DNA of 64,000 nucleotides from Dactylosporangium sp040689395 (GCF_040689395.1 NZ_JBFAZX010000007.1:62001-126000), one strand, 5' to 3'; shown: positions 18,102-26,600, counted from the stretch's first letter. The notes: generated by a model not told the origin, from the letters alone. Translations and numbers: made by a program.

Positions 18102-18406
18102 GGTTGCCTCCAACTAATAGGCAGACTGACTAACAGTTTGAGGAAAGGTAAGCGCCCCCACATCCCGCTGTCAATGCCCCCGGCATCAGTGCTCGCGCCG
18201 GGACTCGTGCCGGACGGTGCTACCGGGCACGGCGCCAGGCGGCGACGATCTCCTCGGGGTCCAGTGGTCGCAGGATCGTCGGCGGGCCCTCGATCAGGCC
18301 GCGCTTCGCCCGCTCGATGCGCGAGCCTCCCGAATCTGCCGGTCAACGTGCGATTCATACCAGCTGGCCATTGTTTTCCATGCTACCCGTGGCAGGATCC
18401 TGGCCG
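18102..18406. promoter_or_regulatory. Upstream region of the ROK/sugar operon
   Basis: The first 50 bases are AT-rich and contain two spaced TTAGT boxes on the coding strand (GTTAGTCAGTC and CTATTAGTT), plausible ROK operator and promoter elements that end at the ribosome binding site. The remainder up to the DedA gene shows no gene. Confidence 0.4.
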
Positions 18407-18982
18407 ATGGAGCACTTCGAGCAGTACGGCTACCCGGCGCTGGCACTACTCGTGCTGCTGGAGGGCGTGGGCATCCCGACCCCCGCGGTCAGCGTGGTCG
18501 TCGCGGCCTCGGCGCTCGCCGCGCACGGCCGGCTCTGGCTGCCCGCGGTCGTCGCGATCACGTTCCTGGCCGCCGTCGCCGGGGACAATCTCGGGTATCT
18601 GCTCGGGCGGCGTGCGGGCCGCCCCGTCATCCTGCGCTACGGGCGGCGGGTCGGCCTCACCGAGCCGCGCCTCGCACGCGCCGAGCGCTTCGTCGCCACC
18701 CGCGGGATCAACATCATCGTGGTCGCCCGGTTCATCGACGGGCTGCGCCAGACCAACGGCCTGATCGCGGGCGCGACCGCGCTGCCGTGGCCGCGGTACG
18801 CGATCCGCGACGGCATCGGCGCCGTGCTCTGGACCACGCTGTGGGTCACGGTGGGCGCCGTCGCGGGAAACCACCTGGACGTCCTGCGGCGCTTCCGGTT
18901 CCCCGTGGCCGCCGCGGCGCTCGCCATCGCGCTGTTCTTCCTGATCCGGTACCTCCTGAGGCGCCGCGCCCGCAAATCGTGA
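18407..18982 (+). CDS. DedA-family membrane protein
   Basis: 191 residues with the SNARE-associated/VTT fold: EGVGIPTPAVSVVVAASALA, GDNLGYLLGRRAGR and the conserved RFIDGLRQTNGLIAGATALPWPR region split over re-entrant helices. DedA proteins act in the cytoplasmic membrane in lipid flipping and membrane potential maintenance. The internal ATG is preferred since the 30 upstream residues in frame lack coding character; CAGGAT lies eight bases before it and may be a -10 element. Converges on the PhzF gene. Confidence 0.88.
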   Translation: MEHFEQYGYPALALLVLLEGVGIPTPAVSVVVAASALAAHGRLWLPAVVAITFLAAVAGDNLGYLLGRRAGRPVILRYGRRVGLTEPRLARAERFVATRGINIIVVARFIDGLRQTNGLIAGATALPWPRYAIRDGIGAVLWTTLWVTVGAVAGNHLDVLRRFRFPVAAAALAIALFFLIRYLLRRRARKS

Positions 18983-19028
18983 CGGCGTCTCACGCTCCTC
19001 GCTCTTGCGGCCCCGTCCGCCGCGTGTC

Positions 19029-19862
19029 CTATGCGGACTGCCCGATCTGGACGGCCCGGCCGGTGACGGTCACGCCGGCGGCCGGGTCGGCGTCCAGGCC
19101 GACCCGCAGCAGACTCGGGCGGCCCATGTCGTGTCCCTGGTGGACGGTCAGCGTGACCGGCGCGGCGACGAGCCCGAGCTCGCGCAGGTATCCGCCGAAC
19201 GCCGCGGCGGCCGCGCCCGTGGCGGGGTCCTCGTACACGCCGCCCGGCGGGAACGGGTTGCGCGCGTGGAAGACGGTTTCGCGCTCACGCCAGACCAGGT
19301 TCACGGTGGTCCAGCCCTGCTCGGCCATCAACTCGCGCAGCGCTGTCTTGTCGTAGTCGAGCTCGGCCAGCCGCGCCCGGCTCGCGGCGGCGACGACGGG
19401 GTGCCACGCGCCCGCGTACGCCACCCGCAGCGGCAACGCCGGGTCGAGATCCTCCGGCTCGTACCGCAACGCGGCCAGCAGCCGCACCGCGACGTCCCCG
19501 CCGAGCGTCTTCGAGGCGGGCGCGACGCTGCGCAGCGTCGCGCTCCCACCGGCGCTCTCCACGGCGATGTCCCCGACCGGCGCCGCGAGGCTGATCGGCC
19601 CGTCGCCGAAACGCTCGGCGTACGCGACCGCGCTGGCGATCGTGGCGTGTCCGCAGAACGGTACCTCGGCCAGTGAGCTGAAGTAGCGCACCGTAGCGGC
19701 CCGCCCGCCCCGCGGCGTCAGGAACGCGGTCTCGGAGTAGCCGACGTCGGCGGCGATGCGCTGCATGTCCGACTCGGCGAGCCCGGTCGCGTCAAGCACG
19801 ACACCGGCCGGGTTGCCGCCGGCGGGATCATCGGTGAACGCGCTGTAGCGCAGGATCTCCAT
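19029..19862 (-). CDS. PhzF-family isomerase/epimerase-like protein
   Basis: 277 residues with the PhzF two-domain fold: N-terminal DDPAGGNPAGVV, the catalytic glutamate in GYSETAFL (about 44), GHAT in EVPFCGHATIAS, and the C-terminal mirror motif EDPATGAAAAAFGGYL. Family members isomerise or epimerise small carboxylic acids. Start MEILRYSAF matches the family; a GTG seven codons upstream is possible. Isolated gene, substrate unknown. Confidence 0.9.
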   Translation of the reverse strand: MEILRYSAFTDDPAGGNPAGVVLDATGLAESDMQRIAADVGYSETAFLTPRGGRAATVRYFSSLAEVPFCGHATIASAVAYAERFGDGPISLAAPVGDIAVESAGGSATLRSVAPASKTLGGDVAVRLLAALRYEPEDLDPALPLRVAYAGAWHPVVAAASRARLAELDYDKTALRELMAEQGWTTVNLVWRERETVFHARNPFPPGGVYEDPATGAAAAAFGGYLRELGLVAAPVTLTVHQGHDMGRPSLLRVGLDADPAAGVTVTGRAVQIGQSA

Positions 19863-20091
19863 GCCCGTCGACGGTAGGCTCACGGCGGCCCGGCGGCACA
19901 GTCCAATCGGCCAGCGGTGGCACGTGGCGCACCGCCGGCACGATCGTTCGCCGCGCTCGTGTTGGTCGCGTTGTCCTGGCGGCGCGCATGTCCGCCTCGG
20001 ATGCTCGTCTCGGCCGGACGAGGTGTCCTCCTGGACGCGTCCTTGGACGCCGTGTCCTGCTCGGATGCCTGGCCTCAGCCAGTGGTGGATC

Positions 20092-20526
20092 TCAGTTGGA
20101 GGCGATGCCGAGCCCGCTGGCGCCGCCGGTGCCGCCGTGGAACTTCGTGCCCTCGGCGAAGGCGGAGTCGAAGCGCTGTTGCAGGGCGTTGAGCTCGGAG
20201 AAGTTCGCCTGGTGCGAGTTCTCGCTGCCCTCGGCGGCGAAGACGTGGTCGTCGACCTCGGCGTTGTGGCTGTAGTTGGTGAAGTCGGTCGACTCGTAGT
20301 GCACCCCGCCGGGCTGGTCGAACTGGACGTGGTGACCCGTCGAGAAGTTGGTCGACTCCGCCGCGTGGTGGTCCTGCTCGTAGACGCCGAACTGGCTGTT
20401 GTAGTCCGCCTCCGAGCCCTGGGCCTGGTGCAGCTGGTCCAGCGCGCCGTGCTCCTGACCGGCCTCGTAGTGGCCGTAGTCGACCTCGTGGCCGCCGTCG
20501 TAGCCGCCGGTGTCGATGTCGCTCAT
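20092..20526 (-). CDS. Acidic His/Tyr-rich hypothetical protein, paralogue 1
   Basis: 144 residues, no signal peptide or membrane helix. Very acidic, with about one Arg and one Lys, many His, Tyr, Gln and Asp, and recurring aromatic/His motifs (GHYEAGQ, GVYEQDHH, GVHYE). A single amphipathic helix is likely near the end (SELNALQQRFDSAF), followed by a glycine-rich tail ending GIASN. The ATG has a GAGGGGAA box upstream. It is 93% identical to the protein at 22.7 kb and differs by ten substitutions and a three-residue insertion. Family not recognised. Confidence 0.8.
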   Translation of the reverse strand: MSDIDTGGYDGGHEVDYGHYEAGQEHGALDQLHQAQGSEADYNSQFGVYEQDHHAAESTNFSTGHHVQFDQPGGVHYESTDFTNYSHNAEVDDHVFAAEGSENSHQANFSELNALQQRFDSAFAEGTKFHGGTGGASGLGIASN

Positions 20527-20853
20527 GAAGTATTCCCCTCGGTTCACTCACGGAGTGCTATGTAATCGACGTTACGGTCTGTGCGACTTCACGGAATCCT
20601 CCGAACGTGCTGTTACGAGCTCCGCCCGCCGACGCCGCGCCGGTTTCCGCAGGACCGGGCCGGTGTGATGATGCCGTGGCCGCGCGTGCGGCTCGGCGTG
20701 CGCTGACCACGTCGAGCGGGCAGGAGCCGGACGCGCTCGGGAACACGTCGGCGGTCGAGCCCATGCCGCGGCGACGACGGCCCGGTGGCCGGTGGCCGAG
20801 GCGCGTCGCCGGCCGCGGGCGGAGCGGTCACCCTGAGTGCTCGTCAGTGTTCG
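20527..20853. other. Intergenic region without a gene
   Basis: About 330 bases between the first paralogue and the LysR gene. It carries the motif above and the tandem repeat at the LysR end. No further frame or RNA gene is convincing. Confidence 0.5.
20569..20610 (-). promoter_or_regulatory. Promoter-like motif shared by the two paralogues, copy 1
   Basis: On the coding strand: GCACGTT, four bases, GGATTC, nineteen bases, TAACGT, 42 bases before the ATG. The same elements with identical spacing precede the second paralogue. TAACGT fits a -10 box. Confidence 0.6.
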
Positions 20854-20865
20854 TCAGTGCTCGTC
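20836..20865. repeat. Three tandem 10-base repeats at the LysR stop codon
   Basis: AGTGCTCGTC, AGTGTTCGTC, AGTGCTCGTC in direct tandem; the LysR stop codon lies within the middle of the array. Loss or gain of a unit would change the C-terminus. Confidence 0.8.
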
Positions 20866-21723
20866 TAAGTCGATGCCGAGCGTGCGGGCGAAGGCCGCGA
20901 CCGCGGGGTGGCGCGCCGCGCCCGCGCGGAACGCCAGCCGGGTGCGGCGGCGGGTCGGCAGCGGCGTGAGGACCACGCCGCCGGGCACGTCGGTCGCGGC
21001 GAGTTCCGGGACCAGCGCGACGCCCTGGCCGGCGGCGACGAACGTGAGGACGGTGACGAAGTCGTCGGCGTGGTGACGGACACGCGGAGAGAAGCCGGCG
21101 GCCTCGCACGCCCGGATCGTCATCGTGTGGCACAGCGTGCCCTGGCTGGCGAGGATCCACGGCTCGTCGCGGCACTGCGCCAGCCGCCGCGGGCCGGTCG
21201 CGGCGATGAAGATCGTCTCGTCGAGCAGGGGTGCGGTCCGCAGCGCCGGATCGGGCTCGATGGGCACCAGGTCGTAGTCGTGCACCAGGGCCACGTCCAG
21301 GGTGCCGTCGCGCAGCAGCCGCGGTACGACCGCCGGGTCCAGCTCCTGCACGGTCAGCTCGAGGGCCGGGTGCGCGTCGCCGAGCGCCACCAGGGCCGGC
21401 GGCAGCAGGGTGCGCATCGCGGTCGGGAACGCGCCGATGCGCAGCGGCCCGGACAGCCCGGCGCGACTGGCGGCGAGCGCGGCGCCGGCCCGTTCGAGCG
21501 CGGTGAGCACCTCCTCGGCGTGCGCCACGAGCGTGCGGCCGGCCGGGGTGAGCGCGACCCGCCGCCCGGTCCGTTCCAGCAGGGCCACGCCGGCCTCCCG
21601 CTCCAGCGCCGCGAGCTGCTGCGACACCGCCGAGGGCGTGTAGGTGTGCGCGGCCGCGACTGCGGCGATCGTGCCGTGCTGGGCGAGGTCGCGCAGCAGG
21701 CGTAGCCTCCGGACGTCGAGCAT
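20854..21723 (-). CDS. LysR-family regulator
   Basis: 289 residues: winged helix-turn-helix at about 2-60 (GTIAAVAAAHTYTPSAVSQQLAAL) and a periplasmic-binding-like effector domain (about 88-285, GPLRIGAFPTA). Divergent from the DapA-family gene, whose start is 43 bases away, so it probably controls that gene. A 10-base tandem repeat covers its stop codon. Effector unknown. Confidence 0.92.
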   Translation of the reverse strand: MLDVRRLRLLRDLAQHGTIAAVAAAHTYTPSAVSQQLAALEREAGVALLERTGRRVALTPAGRTLVAHAEEVLTALERAGAALAASRAGLSGPLRIGAFPTAMRTLLPPALVALGDAHPALELTVQELDPAVVPRLLRDGTLDVALVHDYDLVPIEPDPALRTAPLLDETIFIAATGPRRLAQCRDEPWILASQGTLCHTMTIRACEAAGFSPRVRHHADDFVTVLTFVAAGQGVALVPELAATDVPGGVVLTPLPTRRRTRLAFRAGAARHPAVAAFARTLGIDLDEH

Positions 21724-21766
21724 CAGCTAAGCTTACGCTCGACGGTGTGATTGTGAACTGGACCTG

Positions 21767-22645
21767 GTGCTCGGATGGACCCACGCTGGGGACGTGGACC
21801 TTTCCGGAGTTTTCGTACCGCTCGTGACCCCCTTCGACCCCTCCGGCGCCGTGGACACGGCGGCGCTCCGCGCGTTGGGGGAGTCCGTGCTGGCCGCGGG
21901 CGCGGCCGGTCTCGTGGCGCTCGGCACGACCGGCGAGCCCGCGACGCTGAGCGCGACCGAGCGCGCCGAGGTCGTGGCGGCGTGCCGGTCGCTGGGTGCG
22001 CCGCTGCTCGTCGGCGTGGGCGGCAGCTCGACCGCGGCGTGCGCCGCCGAGGTCGCCGCGCTGCCGCCGGGCGTCGCGGCGATGGTGGTGGTGCCGCCGT
22101 ATACCCGCCCCGGCGAGGCCGGCGTGGTCGCCCACTTCCTGGCGGTCGCGGCGGCGTCACCGGTGCCGGTGGTGATCTATCACATCCCGTACCGCACGGG
22201 TCAGCTCCTCTCGCCGCCCGCCCTCCTGCGGATCGCGTCCATCCCCAACGTGGTGGGCATGAAGCTCGCCGACGGCCCGATCTCCGGCGACACGCTCGCG
22301 TTCCTGGCCGCGGCGCCGACGGGCTTCGCGGTGCTCGGCGGCGACGACGCGGTGATCTCCCCGCTGCTGGCCCTCGGCGCGAGCGGCGGCATCCTGGCCT
22401 CGGCGCACCTGGCGACGGCGTCGTACGTGTCGCTGTACGAGGCGTGGCGGGCCGGTGACGTGGCCGCGGCCCGCAAGCTCGGACCCGGCCTGGCCGCGCT
22501 GTCGGCGGCCCTGTTCGCCGAGCCCAACCCGGCGGTGGTGAAGGCGGTGCTGCACGCGCAGGGCCGCATCACCACGCCGTCGGTGCGGCTCCCGCTGCTC
22601 CCGGCGAGCGACGCGGCCCGTGACGCCGCGCTGGCGCTGCTGTAG
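21767..22645 (+). CDS. DapA-family class I aldolase
   Basis: 292 residues of the dihydrodipicolinate synthase / N-acetylneuraminate lyase family. Motifs: GTTGE near 60, tyrosine in VIYHIPYRTG, and the Schiff-base lysine in VGMKLADG. Such enzymes condense or cleave pyruvate-containing substrates in the cytoplasm. Being alone with a LysR gene, it is more likely a catabolic aldolase than lysine biosynthesis DapA. Two GTG starts are possible; the second (27 bases on, VDLSGVFVPL) matches the family start better. Confidence 0.88.
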   Translation: MLGWTHAGDVDLSGVFVPLVTPFDPSGAVDTAALRALGESVLAAGAAGLVALGTTGEPATLSATERAEVVAACRSLGAPLLVGVGGSSTAACAAEVAALPPGVAAMVVVPPYTRPGEAGVVAHFLAVAAASPVPVVIYHIPYRTGQLLSPPALLRIASIPNVVGMKLADGPISGDTLAFLAAAPTGFAVLGGDDAVISPLLALGASGGILASAHLATASYVSLYEAWRAGDVAAARKLGPGLAALSAALFAEPNPAVVKAVLHAQGRITTPSVRLPLLPASDAARDAALALL

Positions 22646-22663
22646 CGCGGGGCGGGCATGGCG

Positions 22664-22693
22664 AAGGCCGGCCACCGCGCGGTGACCGGCCTT
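22664..22693. terminator. Hairpin between convergent genes
   Basis: AAGGCCGG pairs with CCGGCCTT around an inner CACCGCGCGGTG palindrome. It follows the aldolase stop by 18 bases and precedes the end of the second paralogue, so it could end both transcripts. No T-tract. Confidence 0.6.
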
Positions 22694-22724
22694 GTACCAG
22701 GGGCTGTGACTACGCCACGCCGTG

Positions 22725-23150
22725 TTAGTTGGAGGCGATGCCGAGTCCGCCGGTGCCGCCGTGGAACTGGGTGCCCTGGGTGAAGGCGGTGTCGAAGCGC
22801 TGCTGCAGGGCGTTGAGCTCGGAGAAGTTCGCCTGGTGGGAGTTCTCGCTGCCCTCGGCGGCGAAGACGTGGTCGTCGACCTCGGCGTTGTGGCTGTAGT
22901 TGGTGAAGTCGGTCGCCTCGTAGTGCACGCCGCCGGGCTGGTCGAACTGGACGTGGTGACCCGTGGAGAAGTCGGTGGACTCGGCCGCGTGGTGGTCCTG
23001 CTCGTAGACGCCGAACTGGTTGTTGTAGTCGGCTTCGGAGCCTTGGGCCTGGTGCAGTTGGTCCAGGGCGCCGTGCTCCTGGCCGGCCTCGTAGTGGCCG
23101 TAGTCGATGTCCTGGCCGCCGTCGTAGCCGCCGGTGTCGATGTCGCTCAT
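22725..23150 (-). CDS. Acidic His/Tyr-rich hypothetical protein, paralogue 2
   Basis: 141 residues, the near-twin of the 20.1 kb protein. About 24 Asp/Glu and 12 His against one Arg and no Lys; seven Tyr in spaced motifs. Differences from the twin cluster at residues 13-15 and 119-127 (RFDTAFTQGTQF against RFDSAFAEGTKF), and the C-terminus lacks three residues. No signal peptide or membrane segment. The upstream motif has the same spacing as in the twin. Start MSDIDTGGYD is shared by both. Function unknown. Confidence 0.82.
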   Translation of the reverse strand: MSDIDTGGYDGGQDIDYGHYEAGQEHGALDQLHQAQGSEADYNNQFGVYEQDHHAAESTDFSTGHHVQFDQPGGVHYEATDFTNYSHNAEVDDHVFAAEGSENSHQANFSELNALQQRFDTAFTQGTQFHGGTGGLGIASN

Positions 23151-23195
23151 GTCGTTTCCCCCTGGTCCTGGAAGGCGGTGTCGCCGTTGACAAGA

Positions 23196-23237
23196 ACGTT
23201 AGGCGGCCCGGCGGGCGGTTGAATCCCGGAAACGTGC
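23196..23237 (-). promoter_or_regulatory. Promoter-like motif shared by the two paralogues, copy 2
   Basis: Coding-strand order GCACGTT, four bases, GGATTC, nineteen bases, TAACGT, 45 bases before the ATG. Matches copy 1 exactly in the three boxes and both gaps while the intervening bases differ. Confidence 0.6.
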
Positions 23238-23259
23238 CAGGGCCCGCGCTCGCCGAGGC

Positions 23260-23673
23260 CTACTCGTGCTTCTCCTCGCGACGGCGCAGTTCCTCCTCGC
23301 GGCGGCGCAGGTCGGCCTCCCACTTGGAGAACATCTCCTCGTCGGCGCGGCGGTCGCGGGCCAGCTCGCGCAGGAATTCGGGGTCGTCGTCCGGAGCCAA
23401 CTGCCGGCGGCTCGGCCGCTGGTCCTCCGGGAAACCGTTGCCGGGGCGCCATTGCGCGCCGGCGCCGGCGCGGGCCTGCTGAGGCCGGCCGGCCACGAAC
23501 CAGGCGATCCAGCCCACCGGCGAGAACAGCAGGATGATGAAGACCCAGGCGACCTTCGGCAGGTTGCGCACCTGGTCCTCATCCGTCGACAGACAGTCGA
23601 TCAGCGCGACAAGAAGGATGGCAAGGTCGATCAGGAACAGCAATCCGTAGAGGCGAATCACGCCGGACATCAT
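23260..23673 (-). CDS. PLDc_N-domain membrane protein with coiled-coil tail
   Basis: 137 residues. Two membrane helices (about 8-27 and 42-62); the second carries the PLDc_N pattern VAWVFIILLFSPVGWIAWF known from the front of cardiolipin synthases, but no phospholipase domain follows. Residues 100-137 are charged and form a likely coiled coil (ADLRRREEELRRREEK). Probably a membrane-anchored scaffold; function unknown. Confidence 0.82.
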   Translation of the reverse strand: MMSGVIRLYGLLFLIDLAILLVALIDCLSTDEDQVRNLPKVAWVFIILLFSPVGWIAWFVAGRPQQARAGAGAQWRPGNGFPEDQRPSRRQLAPDDDPEFLRELARDRRADEEMFSKWEADLRRREEELRRREEKHE

Positions 23674-23738
23674 GCCGGAACCGGCGCCCGTTGTCCGCCC
23701 CGCGACCGTTCGGCACCAGCACCGGGCGGGGGCCGCCC

Positions 23739-24188
23739 TCAGGAGGTGAGGCGGATCCGCAGGTATCCGAGGTCGAGCTCGCCGCGGCGCAGGCGGTCCA
23801 GGTCGCTGCGGTGGGCGTCGACCGGGATCAGCAGCGCGTGCCGGGTCGACTCCGGGCGGACCTCGGGCCGGCGCTTCGGCGGTGGCCCGGACGGCGTCCG
23901 CGCGCCGTGCGGCTCCGGCCGGCCCGAGCCGAGGCGCTGCCGTACGTCCGACCAGCGCGCGGCCGGGAAGCGCAGCGACTCGTCGGCGAGGACCAGGTCA
24001 TACGGGATGCCCTTCTCGTCGCGCAGCGGGAACGCGACCAGGGTGCGGTCGCCGACGAGCTCGGCCAGGGCGAGCATGCGCAGTCCGTCGCGGCGGGTGA
24101 CGACGAGCTCCTGCGCCCGGGTGAGCATCGCGCCGCGCAGCGGGCGCACCGGGCGCAACACGCGGTAGGCATACGCGCCGACCTGCAC
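23739..24188 (-). CDS. Hypothetical protein, about 149 residues
   Basis: Soluble basic protein starting at a GTG (VQVGAYAYRVLRP) with no recognised domain. It has a proline-rich basic middle (SGPPPKRRPEVRPEST) and a conserved-looking end (HRSDLDRLRRGELDLGYLRIRL). Divergent from the metallo-hydrolase gene with 63 bases between starts. Start uncertain: an ATG further in (MLTRAQELVV) is possible and no ribosome binding site decides. Confidence 0.55.
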   Translation of the reverse strand: MQVGAYAYRVLRPVRPLRGAMLTRAQELVVTRRDGLRMLALAELVGDRTLVAFPLRDEKGIPYDLVLADESLRFPAARWSDVRQRLGSGRPEPHGARTPSGPPPKRRPEVRPESTRHALLIPVDAHRSDLDRLRRGELDLGYLRIRLTS

Positions 24189-24237
24189 GTCGTCGCGGCG
24201 CGTCGGGCGTCGGCGGGCCTGACCGCGCGTTACCGAA

Positions 24238-24243
24238 TAGGCT
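24238..24243 (+). promoter_or_regulatory. -10 box TAGGCT, leaderless start
   Basis: TAGGCT ends eight bases before the ATG of the metallo-hydrolase; no ribosome binding site fits between, so transcription probably begins at or near the start codon. Confidence 0.6.
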
Positions 24244-24251
24244 TTGGACCC

Positions 24252-24857
24252 ATGGTGCGCATCGAGCGGTTGGTCACGTCGGGCACGTTCTCGCTCGACG
24301 GTGAGACCTTTGACGTCGACAACAACGTCTGGATCGTCGGGAACGACGCGGAGGTGCTCGTCATCGACGCCGCGCACGACGCCGACGCGATCGTGGAAGC
24401 GCTCGGCGGCCGCCGCGCCGTGGCCATCGTGTGCACCCATGGTCACGACGACCACATCGACGCCGCGCCCGAGCTGGCGCTGCGCACCGGCGCGCCGATC
24501 ATGCTCCATCCGGACGATCTGCCACTGTGGCACATGAGGCACCCCGATCTTGAACCGAACACGCACCTTACCGATGGCCAGGCGATCGGGGTAGCCGGTG
24601 CCGAGCTGCGCGTGCTGCACACGCCGGGGCACAGCCCGGGCGCGGTGTGCCTGCACGCGCCGGAGCTGGGCGTGGTCTTCTCCGGCGACACGCTGTTCCA
24701 GGGCGGCCCGGGCGCGACCGGCCGATCGTTCTCGGACCGGCCGACGATCCTGCGCTCGATCCGCGAGCGGCTGCTGACCCTGCCGCCGGAGACGGTCGTG
24801 CACACCGGCCACGGCCCGGACACCACGATCGGCGCCGAGGCCGCCTCGATCGAGTAG
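24252..24857 (+). CDS. Metallo-beta-lactamase fold hydrolase (glyoxalase II-like)
   Basis: 201 residues. Metal motif HGHDDH at 63-68 (HxHxDH), second histidine in HTPGHSPG, aspartate in FSGDTLF and last histidine in VHTGHGP. The length and order match small hydroxyacylglutathione-hydrolase-like enzymes in actinobacteria. Cytoplasmic; the thiol substrate is not known (mycothiol conjugates would be expected in actinomycetes). Confidence 0.9.
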   Translation: MVRIERLVTSGTFSLDGETFDVDNNVWIVGNDAEVLVIDAAHDADAIVEALGGRRAVAIVCTHGHDDHIDAAPELALRTGAPIMLHPDDLPLWHMRHPDLEPNTHLTDGQAIGVAGAELRVLHTPGHSPGAVCLHAPELGVVFSGDTLFQGGPGATGRSFSDRPTILRSIRERLLTLPPETVVHTGHGPDTTIGAEAASIE

Positions 24858-24932
24858 GGCCGCCGGCACCCCGCGCGCCGGCTCGTGCCGCTCCCGCGCC
24901 GCCCCTGACCTGTGGCGACCTGCTGGGACGGG

Positions 24933-26246
24933 TCAGGGCGCGTGCTCGGTGGCCCGCTCCAGCAGGGCGTCGCGCTCGGCCGGGCTGTGCGCCAGGTCGG
25001 CGGCGCGGCGGAACAGGCCGGCGGCGCGCTCCCGGGCGCCGGCCCGCGCGGTCAGGTCGGCCTCGGCGGCGAGCGCCAGCGGGTAGTCGTCGAGCGCGCC
25101 ACCGGCCCGGGCCTCGGCGAGCAGGGCGAGGCCGGCGCGCGGGCCGTGGGCGTAGCCGTGCGCCACCGCGCGGTTGAGCGCGATCACCGGCGTCGGCTGC
25201 CGCAGCCACAACTCGTCGTAGCAGCGCGCGATGCGCGTCCAGTCGGTCGCGGCGACGGAATCGGCGGTGGCGTGGCAGGCGGCGATGCGGGCCTGCAGCG
25301 CGTACGGGCCGTCGCGGTGGGCCGGCTCCGCGTCCAGGGCGGCGAGGATCGCGACGCCCTCCGCGATCGCCGCGCGGTCCCAGCGCGAGCGGTCCTGCCG
25401 CTCCAGGGTGCGCAGCCGCCCGTCGTCGTCGCGCCGCGCGTCGCGGCGGGAGTGCTGGAGGAGCAACAGCGCGAGCAGGCCCGAGATCTCCGAGGAGTCG
25501 GGCCGCGGCCGCAGGGTGGGTAGCAGGTCGGCCAGCAGGCGGGCCAGGCGGATCGCCTCGTCGGCGAAGGCGGGCGAACCGTCGGCGTTGTAGCCCGTCG
25601 TGAACAGCACGTACAGCACGCCGAGCACGCCCGGCAGGCGTTCGGGCAGGGCGGTGCCCTCGGGGACGCGATACGGGATGCTGGCCTGGGTGATCTTCGT
25701 CTTCGCACGGGTCAGGCGCTTGGTCATGGTGGCCTCGCCGACCAGGAACGCCCGGGCGATGTCGGCCGTACGCACGCCGCAGATGGTGCGCAGGGTCAGC
25801 GCGACGCGCGCCTCCAGCGGCAGGGCCGGGTGGCAGCAGGTGAAGATGAGGCGCAGCCGGTCGTCGGGGAAGCCGCCGAGCTCGGGCGGGGCCGGGTCGC
25901 CCCGCTCCAGCACGGCCAACTCGCGCAGCTTGGTGCGCTCGACCGTGGCGCGGCGCAGGACGTCGATCGCGCGGTTGCGGGCCGCGGTCATCAGCCACGC
26001 CGCCGGGTTGTCGGGGACGCCCGCCGACGGCCACCGCCGCAGCGCCGTGGCCAGGGCCTCCTGGGCGCAGTCCTCGGCCAGGTCCCAGTCCCCGGTGATG
26101 CGGATTAGGGCGCCGACGATGCGCGGATACGCCTCGGCCGCCGCGGCGCAGACGGCCACGGCGGTGGCCGAGGCCGCCCCGGCCCCGGGCGCGGCCGCCG
26201 CCACGTCCAGGGCCGGGGAGCTTACGCCGTGCGTGTGGGAGGTCAC
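24933..26246 (-). CDS. ECF sigma factor with C-terminal extension (ECF42-like)
   Basis: 437 residues. Sigma region 2 (about 45-110, EDCAQEALATALRRWP, PAAWLMTAARNRAIDVLRR), region 4 (about 140-195, TADIARAFLVGEATMTKRLTRAKTKI) and a long helical TPR-like C-terminal domain (about 200-437, with LYVLFTTGYNADG). The coupling of such sigma factors with YCII-domain proteins is known for ECF42. The GTG overlaps the stop of the YCII gene as GTGA. Regulon unknown; the C-terminal domain is thought to replace an anti-sigma factor. Confidence 0.9.
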   Translation of the reverse strand: MTSHTHGVSSPALDVAAAAPGAGAASATAVAVCAAAAEAYPRIVGALIRITGDWDLAEDCAQEALATALRRWPSAGVPDNPAAWLMTAARNRAIDVLRRATVERTKLRELAVLERGDPAPPELGGFPDDRLRLIFTCCHPALPLEARVALTLRTICGVRTADIARAFLVGEATMTKRLTRAKTKITQASIPYRVPEGTALPERLPGVLGVLYVLFTTGYNADGSPAFADEAIRLARLLADLLPTLRPRPDSSEISGLLALLLLQHSRRDARRDDDGRLRTLERQDRSRWDRAAIAEGVAILAALDAEPAHRDGPYALQARIAACHATADSVAATDWTRIARCYDELWLRQPTPVIALNRAVAHGYAHGPRAGLALLAEARAGGALDDYPLALAAEADLTARAGARERAAGLFRRAADLAHSPAERDALLERATEHAP

Positions 26247-26578
26247 TGCTCGAAGTCGGCGAACGGGCGGATCTCGAGGCGGCCGGTGCGGGCCATCGGA
26301 TGGGCGCGGGCGACCGCGATCGCCTCGTCGAGGTCGGCGCACTCGAGCAGGTCGAAGCCGACGATGACCTCCTTGGTCTCGGCGAACGGGCCGTCGGTGA
26401 GGAGCAGTTCGCCGCTGCGGACGCGGACCGTCGTGGCCGCCGAGGGCGGGGCCAGCACCGCGCCGCGCACCCGGCGGCCCGCGGCGTCGTTCTCCGCGAC
26501 CCAGACCTCGATGTCCGGCTCGTCGGTCTTGTCGGTGTCGGGCTCCGGGTCGCTGCAGACGAACATCAGGTACTTCAT
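26243..26578 (-). CDS. YCII-domain (DGPF) protein
   Basis: 111 residues of the YCII fold with the motif DGPF (in LLTDGPFAETKE) and the start MKYLMFV. AAGGAG lies four bases before the ATG. Such proteins are regularly encoded beside ECF42 sigma factors and may modulate them or act in antibiotic or oxidative stress. Coupled to the sigma gene. Confidence 0.92.
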   Translation of the reverse strand: MKYLMFVCSDPEPDTDKTDEPDIEVWVAENDAAGRRVRGAVLAPPSAATTVRVRSGELLLTDGPFAETKEVIVGFDLLECADLDEAIAVARAHPMARTGRLEIRPFADFEQ

Positions 26579-26600
26579 CGCGCACTCCTTCGTGGTGAAC

